Assembly (NCBI GenBank): GCA_037045455.1
Contig: JBAOIN010000003.1
Location: forward strand, 496,001-560,000
Length of the DNA stretch: 64,000 nucleotides
Reading direction: 5' to 3'
Origin: JADKAV01 sp037045455
GTDB lineage: Bacteria > Actinomycetota > Actinomycetes > S36-B12 > UBA10799
Below, in pieces: positions 16,528-28,825 of this stretch. The stretch's first letter is position 1; each line of letters opens with the position of its first letter. Under the pieces are notes generated by a model, which did no database searches, was not told the origin of the DNA, and worked only from the letters and a program-made list of their open reading frames with translations. The position numbers and the translations under genes are program-made.

Positions 16528-17421
16528 TCAAGCCTCGAGCAGGGCGGCCTGCAGGTAGGCGAATAGCGCCGTGCCAGCGTCCTCGCTGTACTGGTGCAAC
16601 TGCTCCTGCGTGGCCGTGACCTGGTCGCCGTGGAGGCGGTTGAGTAGAGCGCAGCAGATGACGGCGAACTTCGAGAAGCCCCAATGGTTGAGGTAGCCGG
16701 CCATCATGGCGCCCTCCATCTCGATGTTGCGCACCCCGTTGTCGTGGATCCATTCCAGCCACGCCATCTTGGTCTCCGGGGTCTCCATGCACACCGCGCC
16801 ATCGAGCCGGAACTGCTCCAGGAAGAACTCGTTGCTGGCCACGGTCTTGCCGGCAACCATGGGCAGTTCCGGATTGGCGGCGATGATCGCCTCCACCACG
16901 TCGGCCGGAAATGTCGAGTCGAACCAGTACTCGCCCATCCCGCCGTTGAGCACCCGATAAGGCTGCAGGTCGGCCATCATGCCCTCGGTAGTGACGACGA
17001 TGGTGCCGCCCTCCAGACCCACGCCGCCGCTCGTGCCGACCCTCGCCCAGAACACCTCATCCATCGCTGCGAGATCGCCGCGCTTGAGGAAGTAGACCAG
17101 GCGCATGAGTTCCTGCACAGCGATGCTGGCGCTGGGCATGCCCATACCGTGTGACGCGAACAGCACCCCGGCGCAGTAGCGGGTGGTGAAGCGTTCCTCC
17201 TTGGGCAGGGCAATGATCTCCGCGCCGCTATTGAGGTCGCTCCAGGTCTTCGCGAACCGCTCGATGCGCGCGCCCGAACCTGCCATGACGATCGCCCGGA
17301 CATCCCGGAAGCGCTCGAGAACAGGATCGTCGCTGGCTACCCCGAAGTGGTAGTAGACGTCGACCTGATCGCCGGCCAGGACAGCATCCAGGAACGTGTG
17401 GTTGATGTTCTCGGTCCGCAT
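16528..17421 (-). CDS. Uridine phosphorylase, UPP1-like subgroup
   Basis: A 297-residue NP-I family nucleoside phosphorylase. SHGMGMPSASIAVQELMRL, ARVGTSGGVGLEGGTIVVT and NGVRNIEMEGAMMAGYLN correspond closely to the phosphate and nucleoside sites of animal UPP1-type uridine phosphorylase, more than to the short E. coli Udp. It should convert uridine and phosphate to uracil and ribose-1-phosphate. The ATG at 17421 lies 7 nt after TATGGT; an in-frame ATG 9 nt upstream is possible. Its 3' end abuts the MITE-like element. Confidence 0.8.
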   Translation of the reverse strand: MRTENINHTFLDAVLAGDQVDVYYHFGVASDDPVLERFRDVRAIVMAGSGARIERFAKTWSDLNSGAEIIALPKEERFTTRYCAGVLFASHGMGMPSASIAVQELMRLVYFLKRGDLAAMDEVFWARVGTSGGVGLEGGTIVVTTEGMMADLQPYRVLNGGMGEYWFDSTFPADVVEAIIAANPELPMVAGKTVASNEFFLEQFRLDGAVCMETPETKMAWLEWIHDNGVRNIEMEGAMMAGYLNHWGFSKFAVICCALLNRLHGDQVTATQEQLHQYSEDAGTALFAYLQAALLEA

Positions 17422-17488
17422 AGTGCCGACCATAGTGGCCCGTACCGTGCCGATCGAGCCTGCGGTTCTGTGCCGTCCTTGGGGAATC

Positions 17489-17534
17489 CAAAACGGTGGA
17501 TCCAGGCCATATCCGGCCCGGATCCACCGTTTTG
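17489..17534 (-). terminator. Perfect 15-bp hairpin downstream of the oxygenase gene
   Basis: Arms 17489-17503 and 17520-17534 (CAAAACGGTGGATCC and its exact complement) enclose a 16-nt loop, about 65 bp beyond the stop at 17599 on the minus strand and just upstream of the uridine phosphorylase promoter. Confidence 0.7.
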
Positions 17535-17598
17535 TGGCAGGTGCCCACGCAAATGCTCGGAAACGGGCCGGATGTGGCCGCAATCCGGGCGTTTGTGG

Positions 17599-19032
17599 TC
17601 AGGCGATGAAGCGCGTGGTGATCACCCGGCCGTCGCGACTGCCGTCGGCCGCGGTGTGATCGGCGACCACGAACGTCCGCTGCAGCCAGCGGTCCGTCCC
17701 GTCGAAGCGCGGTTTGAACGGCGTGCGGCCGTGCACGGCGATGTCGTTGTCGACCACGAGTAGGTCGCCTGCCTTGAGCGTCACGCCGGTCGCGTGCTCG
17801 CGCACGAGCCGGGCGAGCTCGTCCAAGGCCTCCTGCGCCACGGGGTCCGTGCCCTGCATCAGGTCGGCGTCCAGCCACAGTTTCGGCGAGTCGGGGTCAC
17901 CGGACAGCACGGGCCGCTGCACCGAACGTGCTGCGGAGCGGCCACCTGCGTAGGACTCGTCGATGCCGGTGGTGAACCGCGGCTGGAACAGTACCGCGCG
18001 TGACCGCGGGCTCAGTGTGTCCAGGACAGCGCCGATGCTGCACAACGTGGTTGCAGCCGCTGGGTCGCCGCGCAGGCACAGCAGCAGCAGGTACCGCGGG
18101 CGGTGCGGGTGGAACGCCGCCTCGGTGTGGAATTCGAGCATCGACTTGCTCGAGGTCGAGACCTGTCGATCGGCGTTGCGCTTGGTCGGCGAGATGTTCT
18201 GCACCACGTCGCCGCCGTGTTCGGGCAAGTAGCCGACAGGCCGTCCCAGCACGCGGCCAACGGTCAGCAGCGCGAATTCCGAGATCTTGTCGGTCTTGTC
18301 GGCCAGCAGCGGGTCCTCGGGCGTAGGCGGAATGTTGCCCAGCGCCACGTTCTCCACGAGCATCGCTCCGGAGGCCGGGCCATCGTCCACGAAGTCGACC
18401 AACGCGTCGTACAGCGCCGGCGGCAGAGTGCGGCCGGCGTGGGCAACAGCGCGCAGGAAGTCGCTGCTGTTGATCTCGACGTCGGGTACTTCGGGTACCT
18501 GCCAGCCGCTGCCGTCGATCACCGCTACGGGCGGGTGCTCGATCTCGGGACCGGGCTTGGTCAGGACCTCGAGCACCGACTGTTCGGCGACCGGGTCGGT
18601 CTGACCCAGGACGTGCCGGGTCCAGAACAGCGCGCCTTGGTCGTCTGCAGCCACATCCTCCCAACGGCCTGCGAGCACAGTCACATCGCCGACCCGGCCG
18701 GCGACGGGGACGCCATCGGCGCTGGCAAGCACCTGGTCCACCTCGATGCCGAACCCCGCGGCCAACGGGAAGTGCAGGTCACCGGCGACGACTTCGTGCA
18801 TGGGGTCGGCGACCAGCGGGTCCGTCGAGGGCCGGGGCGGCAGCTGCGTGCAGGCGATGCCGAAGGGCGTGAGCAGCTCGGGGGAGTGGGCACAGATCAC
18901 CGGGTTCGCGTGCGCCCGGATGGCTGCGACCTCATCGGGTCCAGGTACCTGCCGGAGCACCACGACATCCGCCTCGGCGTCGTCACCGGCGCGCACGTGC
19001 AGCGGCTGCAGAACCTGCGTCAGAACACTCAT
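17599..19032 (-). CDS. Fe(II)/2-oxoglutarate oxygenase (clavaminate synthase-like) with extra N-terminal domain
   Basis: A 477-residue protein. The C-terminal 300 residues are a TauD/clavaminate synthase-like oxygenase: first metal ligands in LEFHTEAAFHPHRP (His-x-Glu), DNDIAVHGRTPF with the distal His, and an Arg downstream (PRFDGTDRWLQR). These resemble arginine/asparagine beta-hydroxylases. The first 165-170 residues are not part of that family; they look alpha/beta (VICAHSPELLTPFGI, GRVGDVTVLAGRW) and might be a GATase/ThuA-like fold. SD GGAGGT precedes the ATG. Substrate unknown; a free amino acid or derivative is likely for the oxygenase part. Confidence 0.75.
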   Translation of the reverse strand: MSVLTQVLQPLHVRAGDDAEADVVVLRQVPGPDEVAAIRAHANPVICAHSPELLTPFGIACTQLPPRPSTDPLVADPMHEVVAGDLHFPLAAGFGIEVDQVLASADGVPVAGRVGDVTVLAGRWEDVAADDQGALFWTRHVLGQTDPVAEQSVLEVLTKPGPEIEHPPVAVIDGSGWQVPEVPDVEINSSDFLRAVAHAGRTLPPALYDALVDFVDDGPASGAMLVENVALGNIPPTPEDPLLADKTDKISEFALLTVGRVLGRPVGYLPEHGGDVVQNISPTKRNADRQVSTSSKSMLEFHTEAAFHPHRPRYLLLLCLRGDPAAATTLCSIGAVLDTLSPRSRAVLFQPRFTTGIDESYAGGRSAARSVQRPVLSGDPDSPKLWLDADLMQGTDPVAQEALDELARLVREHATGVTLKAGDLLVVDNDIAVHGRTPFKPRFDGTDRWLQRTFVVADHTAADGSRDGRVITTRFIA

Positions 19033-19185
19033 CGATTACCTCCATGTCGGCCCGCCGGGGTGGTGCGGGGGCACATCGGCACGGGTCCAGGGGTGCGGGC
19101 CCGTCCTCCCATTGTGCCCGTCCAAGGGTGGTTCTCGTGGCACCAGTACACCCGCCGTTCGGCTGAGGTCGCCTAGGGTTGTCGC

Positions 19186-20710
19186 GTGCGAGCTGTGTCA
19201 GTCGTGGCCGTGATCGGTGTGATGCTGGCCGGATGCGGGTCGTCTTCGCAGCCGGCAGCGCCCGCCGCGGCGGCTTCGGCCAGTCCGGCGACGTCGCCGG
19301 TCGAGGCGACCTTGGCGACCTTGTCACGCACGCAGCGGGTGCATCAGCTGCTCATGCCGTCGATCGACTCGCTGAATCCCGGCGCTGCCCGAGCAGTGAT
19401 CCGTGCGACCCGGCCGGGTGGGCTGATCATCATGGCGCCGGGCACTGCCAGGCAGTGGCGCCGCGTGGTCCGGGCCGCCCAAGACGAAGCGTCGAAGCTG
19501 GGCCTGCCGCCGTTGCTGATCGGTGCCGACCAGGAGAACGGCACGCTGGTGCAGCGCATGCGGCTGCCGGTGACGCTTCCGGGGGCGATGGTACTGGGTG
19601 CGGCGGTGGCCGGTGACGCCGAGCGTGGTTCGGGTGCCGCTGCCGAACTTGCCGAGGTCACAGGGAACTGGCTGGCAGCCGGGGGCGTCAACATCGACTT
19701 CGCGCCCGTCGCTGACGTCAACGTCCGGCCCAGCAATCCGGTCATCGGCATTCGTTCACCGGGTGCTTTCCCCGATGTCGTTGCGGACGCGGTGGTCGGC
19801 CAGGTGCAGGGTTTCGACGCCGCGGGGACGCTGTCGACGGCCAAGCATTTCCCCGGGCACGGTGACACTGCCACCGACAGCCACCTCGGCCTGGCCAAGG
19901 TCACGCATTCCAGAGCGAAGATGAATCGGATCGACCTGCCGCCTTTCGAGGCCGCTGTGAAGGCGGGGATACCGGCGATCATGGTCGCGCATGTGACGGT
20001 CCCGGCGTTCGACTCGAAACCGGCCAGTGTGTCCAAGAAGATCGTGACGGGGCTGCTGCGCACGCGGATGGGCTTTGACGGTTTGGTGGTCACCGATTCG
20101 CTGGGTATGGGCGCGGTGGCGGGGCGTCCGCATCTGGCCGCCGAGGTGGTGCGAGCCGGCGGCGACGTCCTGCTGATGCCCAACGACCCCAATGGGGCCG
20201 CTGCGCAGGTGATGGCCGCAGTCGGCACATGCGCGCGTTGATGACGCGGTGCGGCATGTCTTGGAGGCCAAGCAGCGGCTCGGCCTGCTCGACGGTGAGC
20301 CGTCCTATCCCGCACCACCCAGCACCAAGCAGACGAGAAGCGTTGCCCGATCTGCTGCGGAGGCCGGCATCACTGTATTGGGCGCATGCAAGGTGCTGGT
20401 GAGCAAGGGTGCCACGGTCGTCGGGTCCGGCGCTGTGGCCGATGGCGTGCGCGCCGGACTGCGCGCTGCTGGGGTTGGATCGGGTCCGGTGCGGGTCGCT
20501 GTGGGATCCGGGAATCCCGGAGCGGTCGACGTGTGGGTCGCGACCGGTTCGCCCTATGGGGCGTTACGCGCTTCCGCCCGCCAGCGGGTTCTTACCTATG
20601 GCGACGTCGGCGCGTCCGGGTGGGCCGCCGGGCAGGCGATCGCCGGGAAGTTGGACGCGCTTGGGGGCCTGCCGGTCAGAGGCCCGAATGCCTGCACAAG
20701 GGTGAAGTAA
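19186..20710 (+). CDS. GH3 family beta-N-acetylhexosaminidase-like lipoprotein (one frameshift)
   Basis: The N-terminus MRAVSVVAVIGVMLAGC has a lipobox, so it should be anchored outside the membrane. The GH3 core shows GADQENGTLVQRM, IDFAPVADVN, the NagZ-type KHFPGHGDT loop and VVTDSLGM with the probable nucleophile Asp. The frame breaks near 20225; the next frame continues ARVDDAVRHVLEAKQRLGLL and runs to 20710, giving about 507 residues. The break equals one extra base. The GTG start is 6 nt after TAGGGT (19174-19179). Role: cleavage of N-acetylglucosamine-type linkages in wall material. Confidence 0.82.
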
Positions 20711-20740
20711 CGACCGGCCTGCTCTCAGACACCCTTCGTT

Positions 20741-20770
20741 CGGAACAGCGTTGATCAGTGCGTCCCTAAT
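20741..20770 (-). repeat. Partial end of the MITE-like element
   Basis: Read on the minus strand, TTAGGGACGCACTGATCAA followed by CGCTGT parallels the end of copy B (TTAGGGAAGTACTGATTAA then TGCTGT). Only about 30 bp is recognisable, and it is separated from copy B by the hairpin repeat. It may be a remnant or the mate end of a composite insertion. Confidence 0.4.
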
Positions 20771-20834
20771 CCGTGAGCATTCCGGGCATCCGTGAGCAGT
20801 ACGGACGGGTCTTTGGTGCCCGGAATGCTCACGG
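20771..20834. repeat. Dispersed GTGAGCA hairpin, copy 2 (perfect 18-bp arms)
   Basis: Arms 20771-20788 and 20817-20834 (CCGTGAGCATTCCGGGCA and its exact complement) flank a 28-nt loop, itself containing another CCGTGAGCA half-site. It lies in the 370-bp convergent gap between the GH3 and TrkA genes. That gap holds this hairpin, the element remnant and MITE copy B, and no gene I can support. Confidence 0.75.
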
Positions 20835-20848
20835 ATGCCCAGAGTGCT

Positions 20849-21018
20849 AAGGAACCACTGATTAATCATGCCCTGGCTGCAACGAGCCTGACCGAGCGAT
20901 CTGCGGCCCCCACATCAAGTGCCATAGCGCTGCTATGACACAAGATGCGCCGAACCCACATCTCACCCGGCCAGCCCCGTTTCGCGCAAGACACAGCATT
21001 AATCAGTACTTCCCTAAC
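20849..21018 (-). mobile_element. MITE-like element, copy B
   Basis: About 170 bp. Terminal inverted repeats GGAACCACTGATTAAT (left, plus strand) and ATTAATCAGTACTTCC (right) match at 13 of 16 positions when one is reversed. The centre carries CATAGC-GCT-GCTATG, a perfect small palindrome. It is homologous to 16381-16526 in opposite orientation. It is AT-richer at the ends than the surrounding genes. Confidence 0.7.
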
Positions 21019-21080
21019 CGATTGCGATGTCACTCGCCAGACACGCCTTGCCACACGTCGGCCGCTGCTCTGAGCAGCCG

Positions 21081-21734
21081 TCAGTGCAGCAGGTCGGCCA
21101 GTGCCTTCTCCTGCTCTTCTGTGGCCACGAACAGCAACTCGTCACCGACCTCCAGCGGGTCGTCCTTCGACGGCGGGATCACCCGGTCCTCGCGCAGAAT
21201 CGCGACCAGGGAGGTGTCGGTCGGCCAGTCGACGTCGCCGACCGCACGACCGATGACCGCCGAGTCGTGCGGCAGGGTCATCTCCACCAGGTTCGTCTTG
21301 CTCTGCCGGAACGTCATCAACCGAACCAGGTCACCCACGGCCACGGCTTCTTCGACCAGGGCGCTGAGCAGTCGGGGAGTGGAGACAGCCACATCCACGC
21401 CCCACATCTCGTCGAAGAGCCACTCGTTCTTGGGGTGGTTGACCCGCGCCACGACGCGGGGTACCCCGTACTCGGTCTTGGCCAGCAGCGACACCACCAG
21501 GTTGACCTTGTCGTCACCGGTTGCAGCGACCACAACCTGGCACTGTTCGAGGCCGACCTGATCCAGGGATGCCATCTCGCAGGCATCAGCCTTCACGATC
21601 TCCACGCCCTCGATGCGGCTGCGCTCGATGAGTCCCGCGTCCTTGTCTATGAGCATGACGTCGTGACCGATCGTCACGAGTTCGCGGGCGATCGACTTCC
21701 CGACCTTGCCGGCTCCGGCAACTGCGACCTTCAT
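21081..21734 (-). CDS. TrkA-family K+ uptake regulatory protein
   Basis: A 217-residue RCK protein: Rossmann motif VAGAGKVGKSIA at the N-terminus for NAD(H)/ATP, and a C-terminal TrkA_C domain (about 140-215) ending in LLFVATEEQEKALADLL. It should sit on the cytosolic face of a K+ transporter and gate it in response to nucleotide. Its ATG overlaps the stop of the upstream TrkA gene by 4 nt. Together with the divergent KimA-like gene this is a potassium-uptake locus; the actual membrane partner is not proven. Confidence 0.87.
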   Translation of the reverse strand: MKVAVAGAGKVGKSIARELVTIGHDVMLIDKDAGLIERSRIEGVEIVKADACEMASLDQVGLEQCQVVVAATGDDKVNLVVSLLAKTEYGVPRVVARVNHPKNEWLFDEMWGVDVAVSTPRLLSALVEEAVAVGDLVRLMTFRQSKTNLVEMTLPHDSAVIGRAVGDVDWPTDTSLVAILREDRVIPPSKDDPLEVGDELLFVATEEQEKALADLLH

Positions 21735-22396
21735 TCCGGACTCACCGCCTTTGCTGCGCAGTGGGCGACCACGTCATCGACGGACTCCTTGGCCGTCAGC
21801 AGGATCGGGTCGTCTCCCTCCTGCAGCACGCTGCCGGCAGTGGGGATGACCACCCCGCCCTCCCGGTAGATCATGGCCACGCGGCTGGGAAGCCCGAACG
21901 TGAGGTCCTCGGCGCGATTGCCGTACCAGCTGCGTTCCAGGTTGACCCGGTGTAGCACGGCAGCCCCGGTGTCGTCGCTCCACAGTTGCTCGGGATCCCC
22001 GGGCAGCAGGTGCCGCATCATCTGCTCGGTCGTCCAGGCCACTGTTGCGACGGTAGGGATGCCCAATCGCGCGTAGATCGCCGCCCGGCGGGGGTCGTAG
22101 ATGCGGGCCACGACCCGGTCGACCCCGAACTTCTCGCGGGCCACGCGGGCGGCGACGATGTTGGAGTTGTCACCGCTGCTGACCGCGGCGAACGCCTGGG
22201 CGTGTTCGATGCCGGCGGCGAGCATCGTGTCCTGGTCAAAACCGATGCCCTGCACGGTCGCTCCCTCGAACGAGCTGCCCAGCCGGCTGAACGAGTCCGT
22301 ACTCTGATCGATCACCGCCACTGAATGGCCGATCTCGTCGAGCGTGCGGGCCAGCCGCGAGCCGACCCGTCCACATCCCATCACCACGAAGTGCAC
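21731..22396 (-). CDS. TrkA-family K+ uptake regulatory protein, first of a pair
   Basis: A 221-residue RCK protein with GCGRVGSRLARTLDEIGHSV (nucleotide-binding fold) and IDQSTDSF, then a TrkA_C domain with LTFGLPSRVAMIYREG and LQEGDDPILLTA. It resembles the mycobacterial CeoC/CeoB pair. The GTG start at 22396 is exactly 6 nt after TAGCGT on the minus strand, so the transcript is probably leaderless. Divergent from the transporter gene, with a 221-bp shared region holding both promoters and no recognisable riboswitch. Confidence 0.87.
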   Translation of the reverse strand: MHFVVMGCGRVGSRLARTLDEIGHSVAVIDQSTDSFSRLGSSFEGATVQGIGFDQDTMLAAGIEHAQAFAAVSSGDNSNIVAARVAREKFGVDRVVARIYDPRRAAIYARLGIPTVATVAWTTEQMMRHLLPGDPEQLWSDDTGAAVLHRVNLERSWYGNRAEDLTFGLPSRVAMIYREGGVVIPTAGSVLQEGDDPILLTAKESVDDVVAHCAAKAVSPE

Positions 22397-22617
22397 GCCT
22401 CAACGCTACTCGCGTGGTGTGGCAGGGTGCGCGCTGCGGTCGTTAGCAAGATCGCGCGCGGTCACCGTGCATGTCGCAGCCCGCCGGACGAACGCCTGAT
22501 CCAACGAACCGGGGGAGAAACTGCGGGCGCGTAACTCGCCCCGATCAGTTGGCTCGGCCGGGGAACTTAGGTCAGGGTTGCTCGCGAACGGCCCCCTCGC
22601 CGCCCTACGATCAAGGC

Positions 22618-24607
22618 GTGCTCACTCCGAAGGAGCTCTTGCTGGGCCGGGCCCAGCGCAGCGACAAGCTGCACTCCACGCTCCTGCCCAAGCGCATCGC
22701 GCTCCCGGTCTTCGCCTCCGACGCCTTGTCCTCGGTCTCCTACGCAACGCAGGAGATCCTGCTCGTATTGTCCCTGGGTGGCCTGGCGTTCTTCCACTAC
22801 GCACCGTGGGTCGGCCTGCTGGTCGTGGCGGTCATGCTGGTCGTGGTCGCCTCCTACCGGCAGAACGTGCACGCCTACCCCAGTGGCGGTGGCGACTACG
22901 AGGTCGCCACCAAGAACCTCGGCCCGAGTGCAGGACTGACGGTCGCCAGTGCGCTTGCTGGTGGACTACGTGATGACCGTGGCAGTGTCCATGTCGGCGG
23001 CCTCGGCGAACATCGCTTCCGCGGTGCCGTGGTTCGGCCAGCATCTGGTCGCCCTGACCGTTGGCATGATCGTGCTGGTCACGTTGCTGAACCTGCGCGG
23101 TGTCCGGGAGTCCGGGACGTTGTTCGCGATCCCCACCTACGCGTTCATCTTCGGAATCTTCGCCATGATCATCACAGCCGGTGTCCGGCTGCTGATGGGC
23201 GACTCGCTGCTCGCGGAATCCGCCAACTACACGATCAAGCCGGAGGCGGCGTTCACGGGGGCGGCGCTGGTCTTCTTGCTGGCGCGCGCGTTCTCCTCGG
23301 GATGTACGGCCCTCACCGGTGTCGAGGCGATCTCCAACGGAGTGCCGGCGTTCCGCAAGCCGAAGAGCGACAACGCGGCCAAGACGCTGGTGATGCTCGG
23401 GGCACTGAGCGTCACGATGTTCATGTCCATCACGCTGCTGGCGCTGGTGACCCAGGTGAAGGTGACGGAGTTCGACTCCGACCTCATCGGTCTGCCGCCC
23501 GGGACCGATCAGATGACTGTCATCGCCCAGATCGCCGAGGCAGTCTTCAGCAACTTCCCGCCGATGTTCATCTTCGTCTCGGTGACGACGGCGCTGATCC
23601 TGGCCCTGGCGGCCAACACGGCGTTCAACGGCTTCCCGGTGCTCGGTTCGATCCTGGCCCAGGACAGCTATCTGCCCCGGCAACTGCACAACCGCGGCGA
23701 CCGGCTGGCGTTCAGCAACGGCATCCTGACGCTGGCGGCGCTTGCGATCATCCTGGTCGTCATCTTCAAGGCCAGCGTCACGGCGCTGATCCAGCTCTAC
23801 ATCGTGGGTGTCTTCGTGAGCTTCACGTTGAGCCAACTGGGGATGATCCGGCACTGGACGCGCCTGCTGGCCACCGAGGAGGACGCCGCGGTGCGCCGCT
23901 CCTACGTCCGCCGCCGGATCGTCAACGGCGTCGGGTTCGTGATGACCGGCACGGTTCTGATCATCGTGCTGGCCACGAAGTTCACCCGTGGCGCCTGGAT
24001 CGTCTGTATCGCGATGCCGGTGCTCTTCTTGCTGATGAAGGCGATCCAGCGGCACTACTCCAAGGTCTCGATCGAACTCACCCCGCAGGACGACGAGCGC
24101 TTCCTGTTGCCCGCTCGCGTGCACGCGGTGGTGCTGGTCGCGAAACTGCACAAGCCGACCCTGCGTGCCCTGTCCTACGCCCGCGCAACCCGTCCGTCCA
24201 CGCTGGAGGCGCTCACGGTCGAGGTCAGTCCGGGCGACAGCGAGGCGTTGATCGAGGAGTGGGAGCGCCGCGACATCCCGGTGACGCTGAAGGTCCTCGA
24301 GAGCCCCTTCCGCGAGATCACCCGCCCAGTGGTGGACTACGTGCGCAGCATCCGTCGTGACAGCCCGCGCGACCTCGTCACCGTCTACGTGCCGGAGTAC
24401 GTGGTGGGGCACTGGTGGGAGCACCTACTGCACAACCAGAGCGCACTGCGTCTGAAGAGCCGGCTGCTGTTCACCCCCGGTGTGATGGTGGTCAGCGTGC
24501 CGTGGCAACTGGAATCCAGTGACCGCGTGCTCGATCGGGTCGATGCGGAAGCGCCCGGCGCCATCTACCGTGGGCTGCCTGCTGCGGAACCTGCCCAGCG
24601 GTCGTGA
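22618..24607 (+). CDS. KimA/YdaO-like APC-superfamily K+ transporter (one frameshift)
   Basis: An APC-fold permease of about 660 residues. LLPKRIALPVFASDALSSV, SYRQNVHAYPSGGGDYEV, FSSGCTALTGVEAISNGVPA and GDRLAFSNGIL are shared with Bacillus KimA, a K+/H+ symporter regulated by c-di-AMP. The C-terminal cytosolic part (HAVVLVAKLHKPTLRAL, YVPEYVVGHWWEHLLHNQSAL) also matches. The frame breaks near 22963 (one extra base) between ASAL and LVDYVMTVAVSMS. The GTG at 22618 is 6 nt after TACGAT. It is often labelled amino-acid permease, but K+ is better supported by the TrkA neighbours. Confidence 0.82.
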
Positions 24608-25698
24608 TCGACCTGCAGTTGGACTCGCCGGCTGACGGTGGTGCCTGTGTGGGACGGGCGGACGGACAGGTGGTGTTCGCGCGGCACGGGTTGCCGGGGG
24701 AACACGTCGGCGTCGAGGTGCAGGCGCAGGCGAAGCGCTTCTTGCGCGCAGACGTCGTGCGGGTCTCCTCGCCGAATCCACAGCGGGTGGCCTCACCTTG
24801 CCCGTACTTCCGCCCCGGGGGCTGTGGGGGATGCGCCTGGTTGCACGCCGACCCTGACTATCAACTGGAACTCAAGGGGCAGGTGGCTGACCGACACGTT
24901 GCAGCAGGATCGGCGGCGTCGAGTGGCCGGTACGCGTGCGCTCGATCGGCCCGGCGACCGGTTGGCGCACGCGGTTGACTCTGCACGTCGAGGATGGCCG
25001 CGCCGGGCTTCCACCCGATCGCCTCGCACGAGCTGATCGCCGTCGATCACTGCCTGCAGGCTGCACCTGAACTGGACCTGGACGAGATCCTGCGCGAGCG
25101 CTGGGGGAGTCCAACTGTCCACGTGAGCTTGAGCGATAACGGCCGCAGCATCATTGCGGGCTCGCAGCGTATGGGTCCCGACGAGCACGTTCACACGGTC
25201 CTGGGCCGCCGGTTGCGCCGACCGGTCGACGGCTTCTGGCAATCCCACCGGGATGGGGCGGCGACGCTGGCTGCCGCGGTGCGGGATCTCGCTGCTCCGG
25301 CTGAGCGGATCGTCGACCTGTATGCGGGGGTGGGCTTGTTCGGACTCACCCTGGATGCCCCTCACGTGACATTGGTGGAGGGGGATCGCGCCGCCGCGGC
25401 GCATGCCCGCCGCAATGGTCAGGCGCGGGTGCTCAACGTCGACGTGAAGCGCTGGCGTCCGGAGCCGGCCGACCTGGTGGTGCTGGATCCACCGCGGGCA
25501 GGTGCGGGGCCGAAGGTGGTTTCAGCCGTTGCCGCCGCGAAGCCGGAGCAGGTTGTCTACGTCAGTTGCGACCCGGCGACCTTGGCCAGGGACCTGCGCC
25601 ATTTCGCCGAGCACGGTTATCGGCCCGACCACATCGAGGGCTTCGACCTGTTCCCGGGTACTGCGCACGTCGAGACGGTCGTGCGGTTGACGCGCTGA
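24604..25698 (+). CDS. TrmA/RumA-like RNA m5U methyltransferase (three frameshifts)
   Basis: A TRAM-type N-terminus is followed by the iron-sulfur cysteine cluster CPYFRPGGCGGCAW near residue 61. The methyltransferase domain has the SAM-binding DLYAGVGLFGL, DPPRAGAG and SCDPATLARDL with the nucleophilic Cys. It should methylate C5 of a uridine in tRNA or rRNA. The frame is lost near 24887, 24906 and 25008; each step is one extra base and together they return to the original frame. Its GTG start overlaps the stop of the transporter gene (GTGA). Confidence 0.82.
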
Positions 25699-25777
25699 CG
25701 CTGGAAGAACTGGGCGCTTCATCGGGACGCGCCCCAACAACTAGGCTGGACTGCGGACCTCGTGATGGGAGATGTGC

Positions 25778-28411
<2,634 letters not shown>

Positions 28412-28415
<4 letters not shown>

Positions 28416-28825
28416 ACACCGCACCTCCTGGCTGGCCGGCGGATCTGGCGCCCGTCGGCTTCGAGGAGCAGGTGACGGGGTGGTTGCTGGACCGGTTGCC
28501 GCCGGAGTTCCGTACCTCGCCCATCCGCAAGCATCCGCTGGTGCTGGCCATGGCGGCCCGGGAACATGCAGCGGCCACGCTGGACGGCACCCGGGAGGTC
28601 TACCGGAACCTCCGCTCGGAGTTGCGCGACCATGTCCAGCCCGAGGAGATCGACGCCGGGCTGGTGGCGCTGGAGGCGCTGGCCGCGGAGTTCTCGCGCA
28701 CGCTGCGGGAGGTGCAGATGGTCGAGGAGGCCATGCGCGGCAGGATCTGGAAGCCCTCGGCTCTAACCGGCGTTCGAAACCTGGCCGCACCCGTGAAGAG
28801 AACTTCTGGAGTGGCCAGGTTCTGA
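28412..28825 (+). CDS. Conserved actinobacterial protein of unknown function
   Basis: A 137-residue protein beginning NTAPPGWPADLAPVGFEEQV and rich in Glu, Leu, Ala and Arg, probably all helical. I recall similar unnamed proteins in other actinobacteria but know no function. Its start overlaps the acnA stop by 4 nt. The last 20 or so codons run into a hairpin repeat (TTCGAAACCTGGCC words from 28771), so the native C-terminus may have been replaced; the natural end may be near residue 115. Confidence 0.6.

Noticed and set aside
22397..22617. Possible ydaO-type c-di-AMP riboswitch upstream of the KimA-like gene
   Set aside because: The conserved GGGGUGAA and GUCAGCUAACC-type segments are absent, and a TACGAT -10 sits 6 nt before the start codon, leaving no room for a leader RNA.
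22832..24424. A 530-codon minus-strand frame opposite the KimA-like gene
   Set aside because: Arg/His/Gln-rich antisense composition without domains, and the plus strand encodes a clear transporter.
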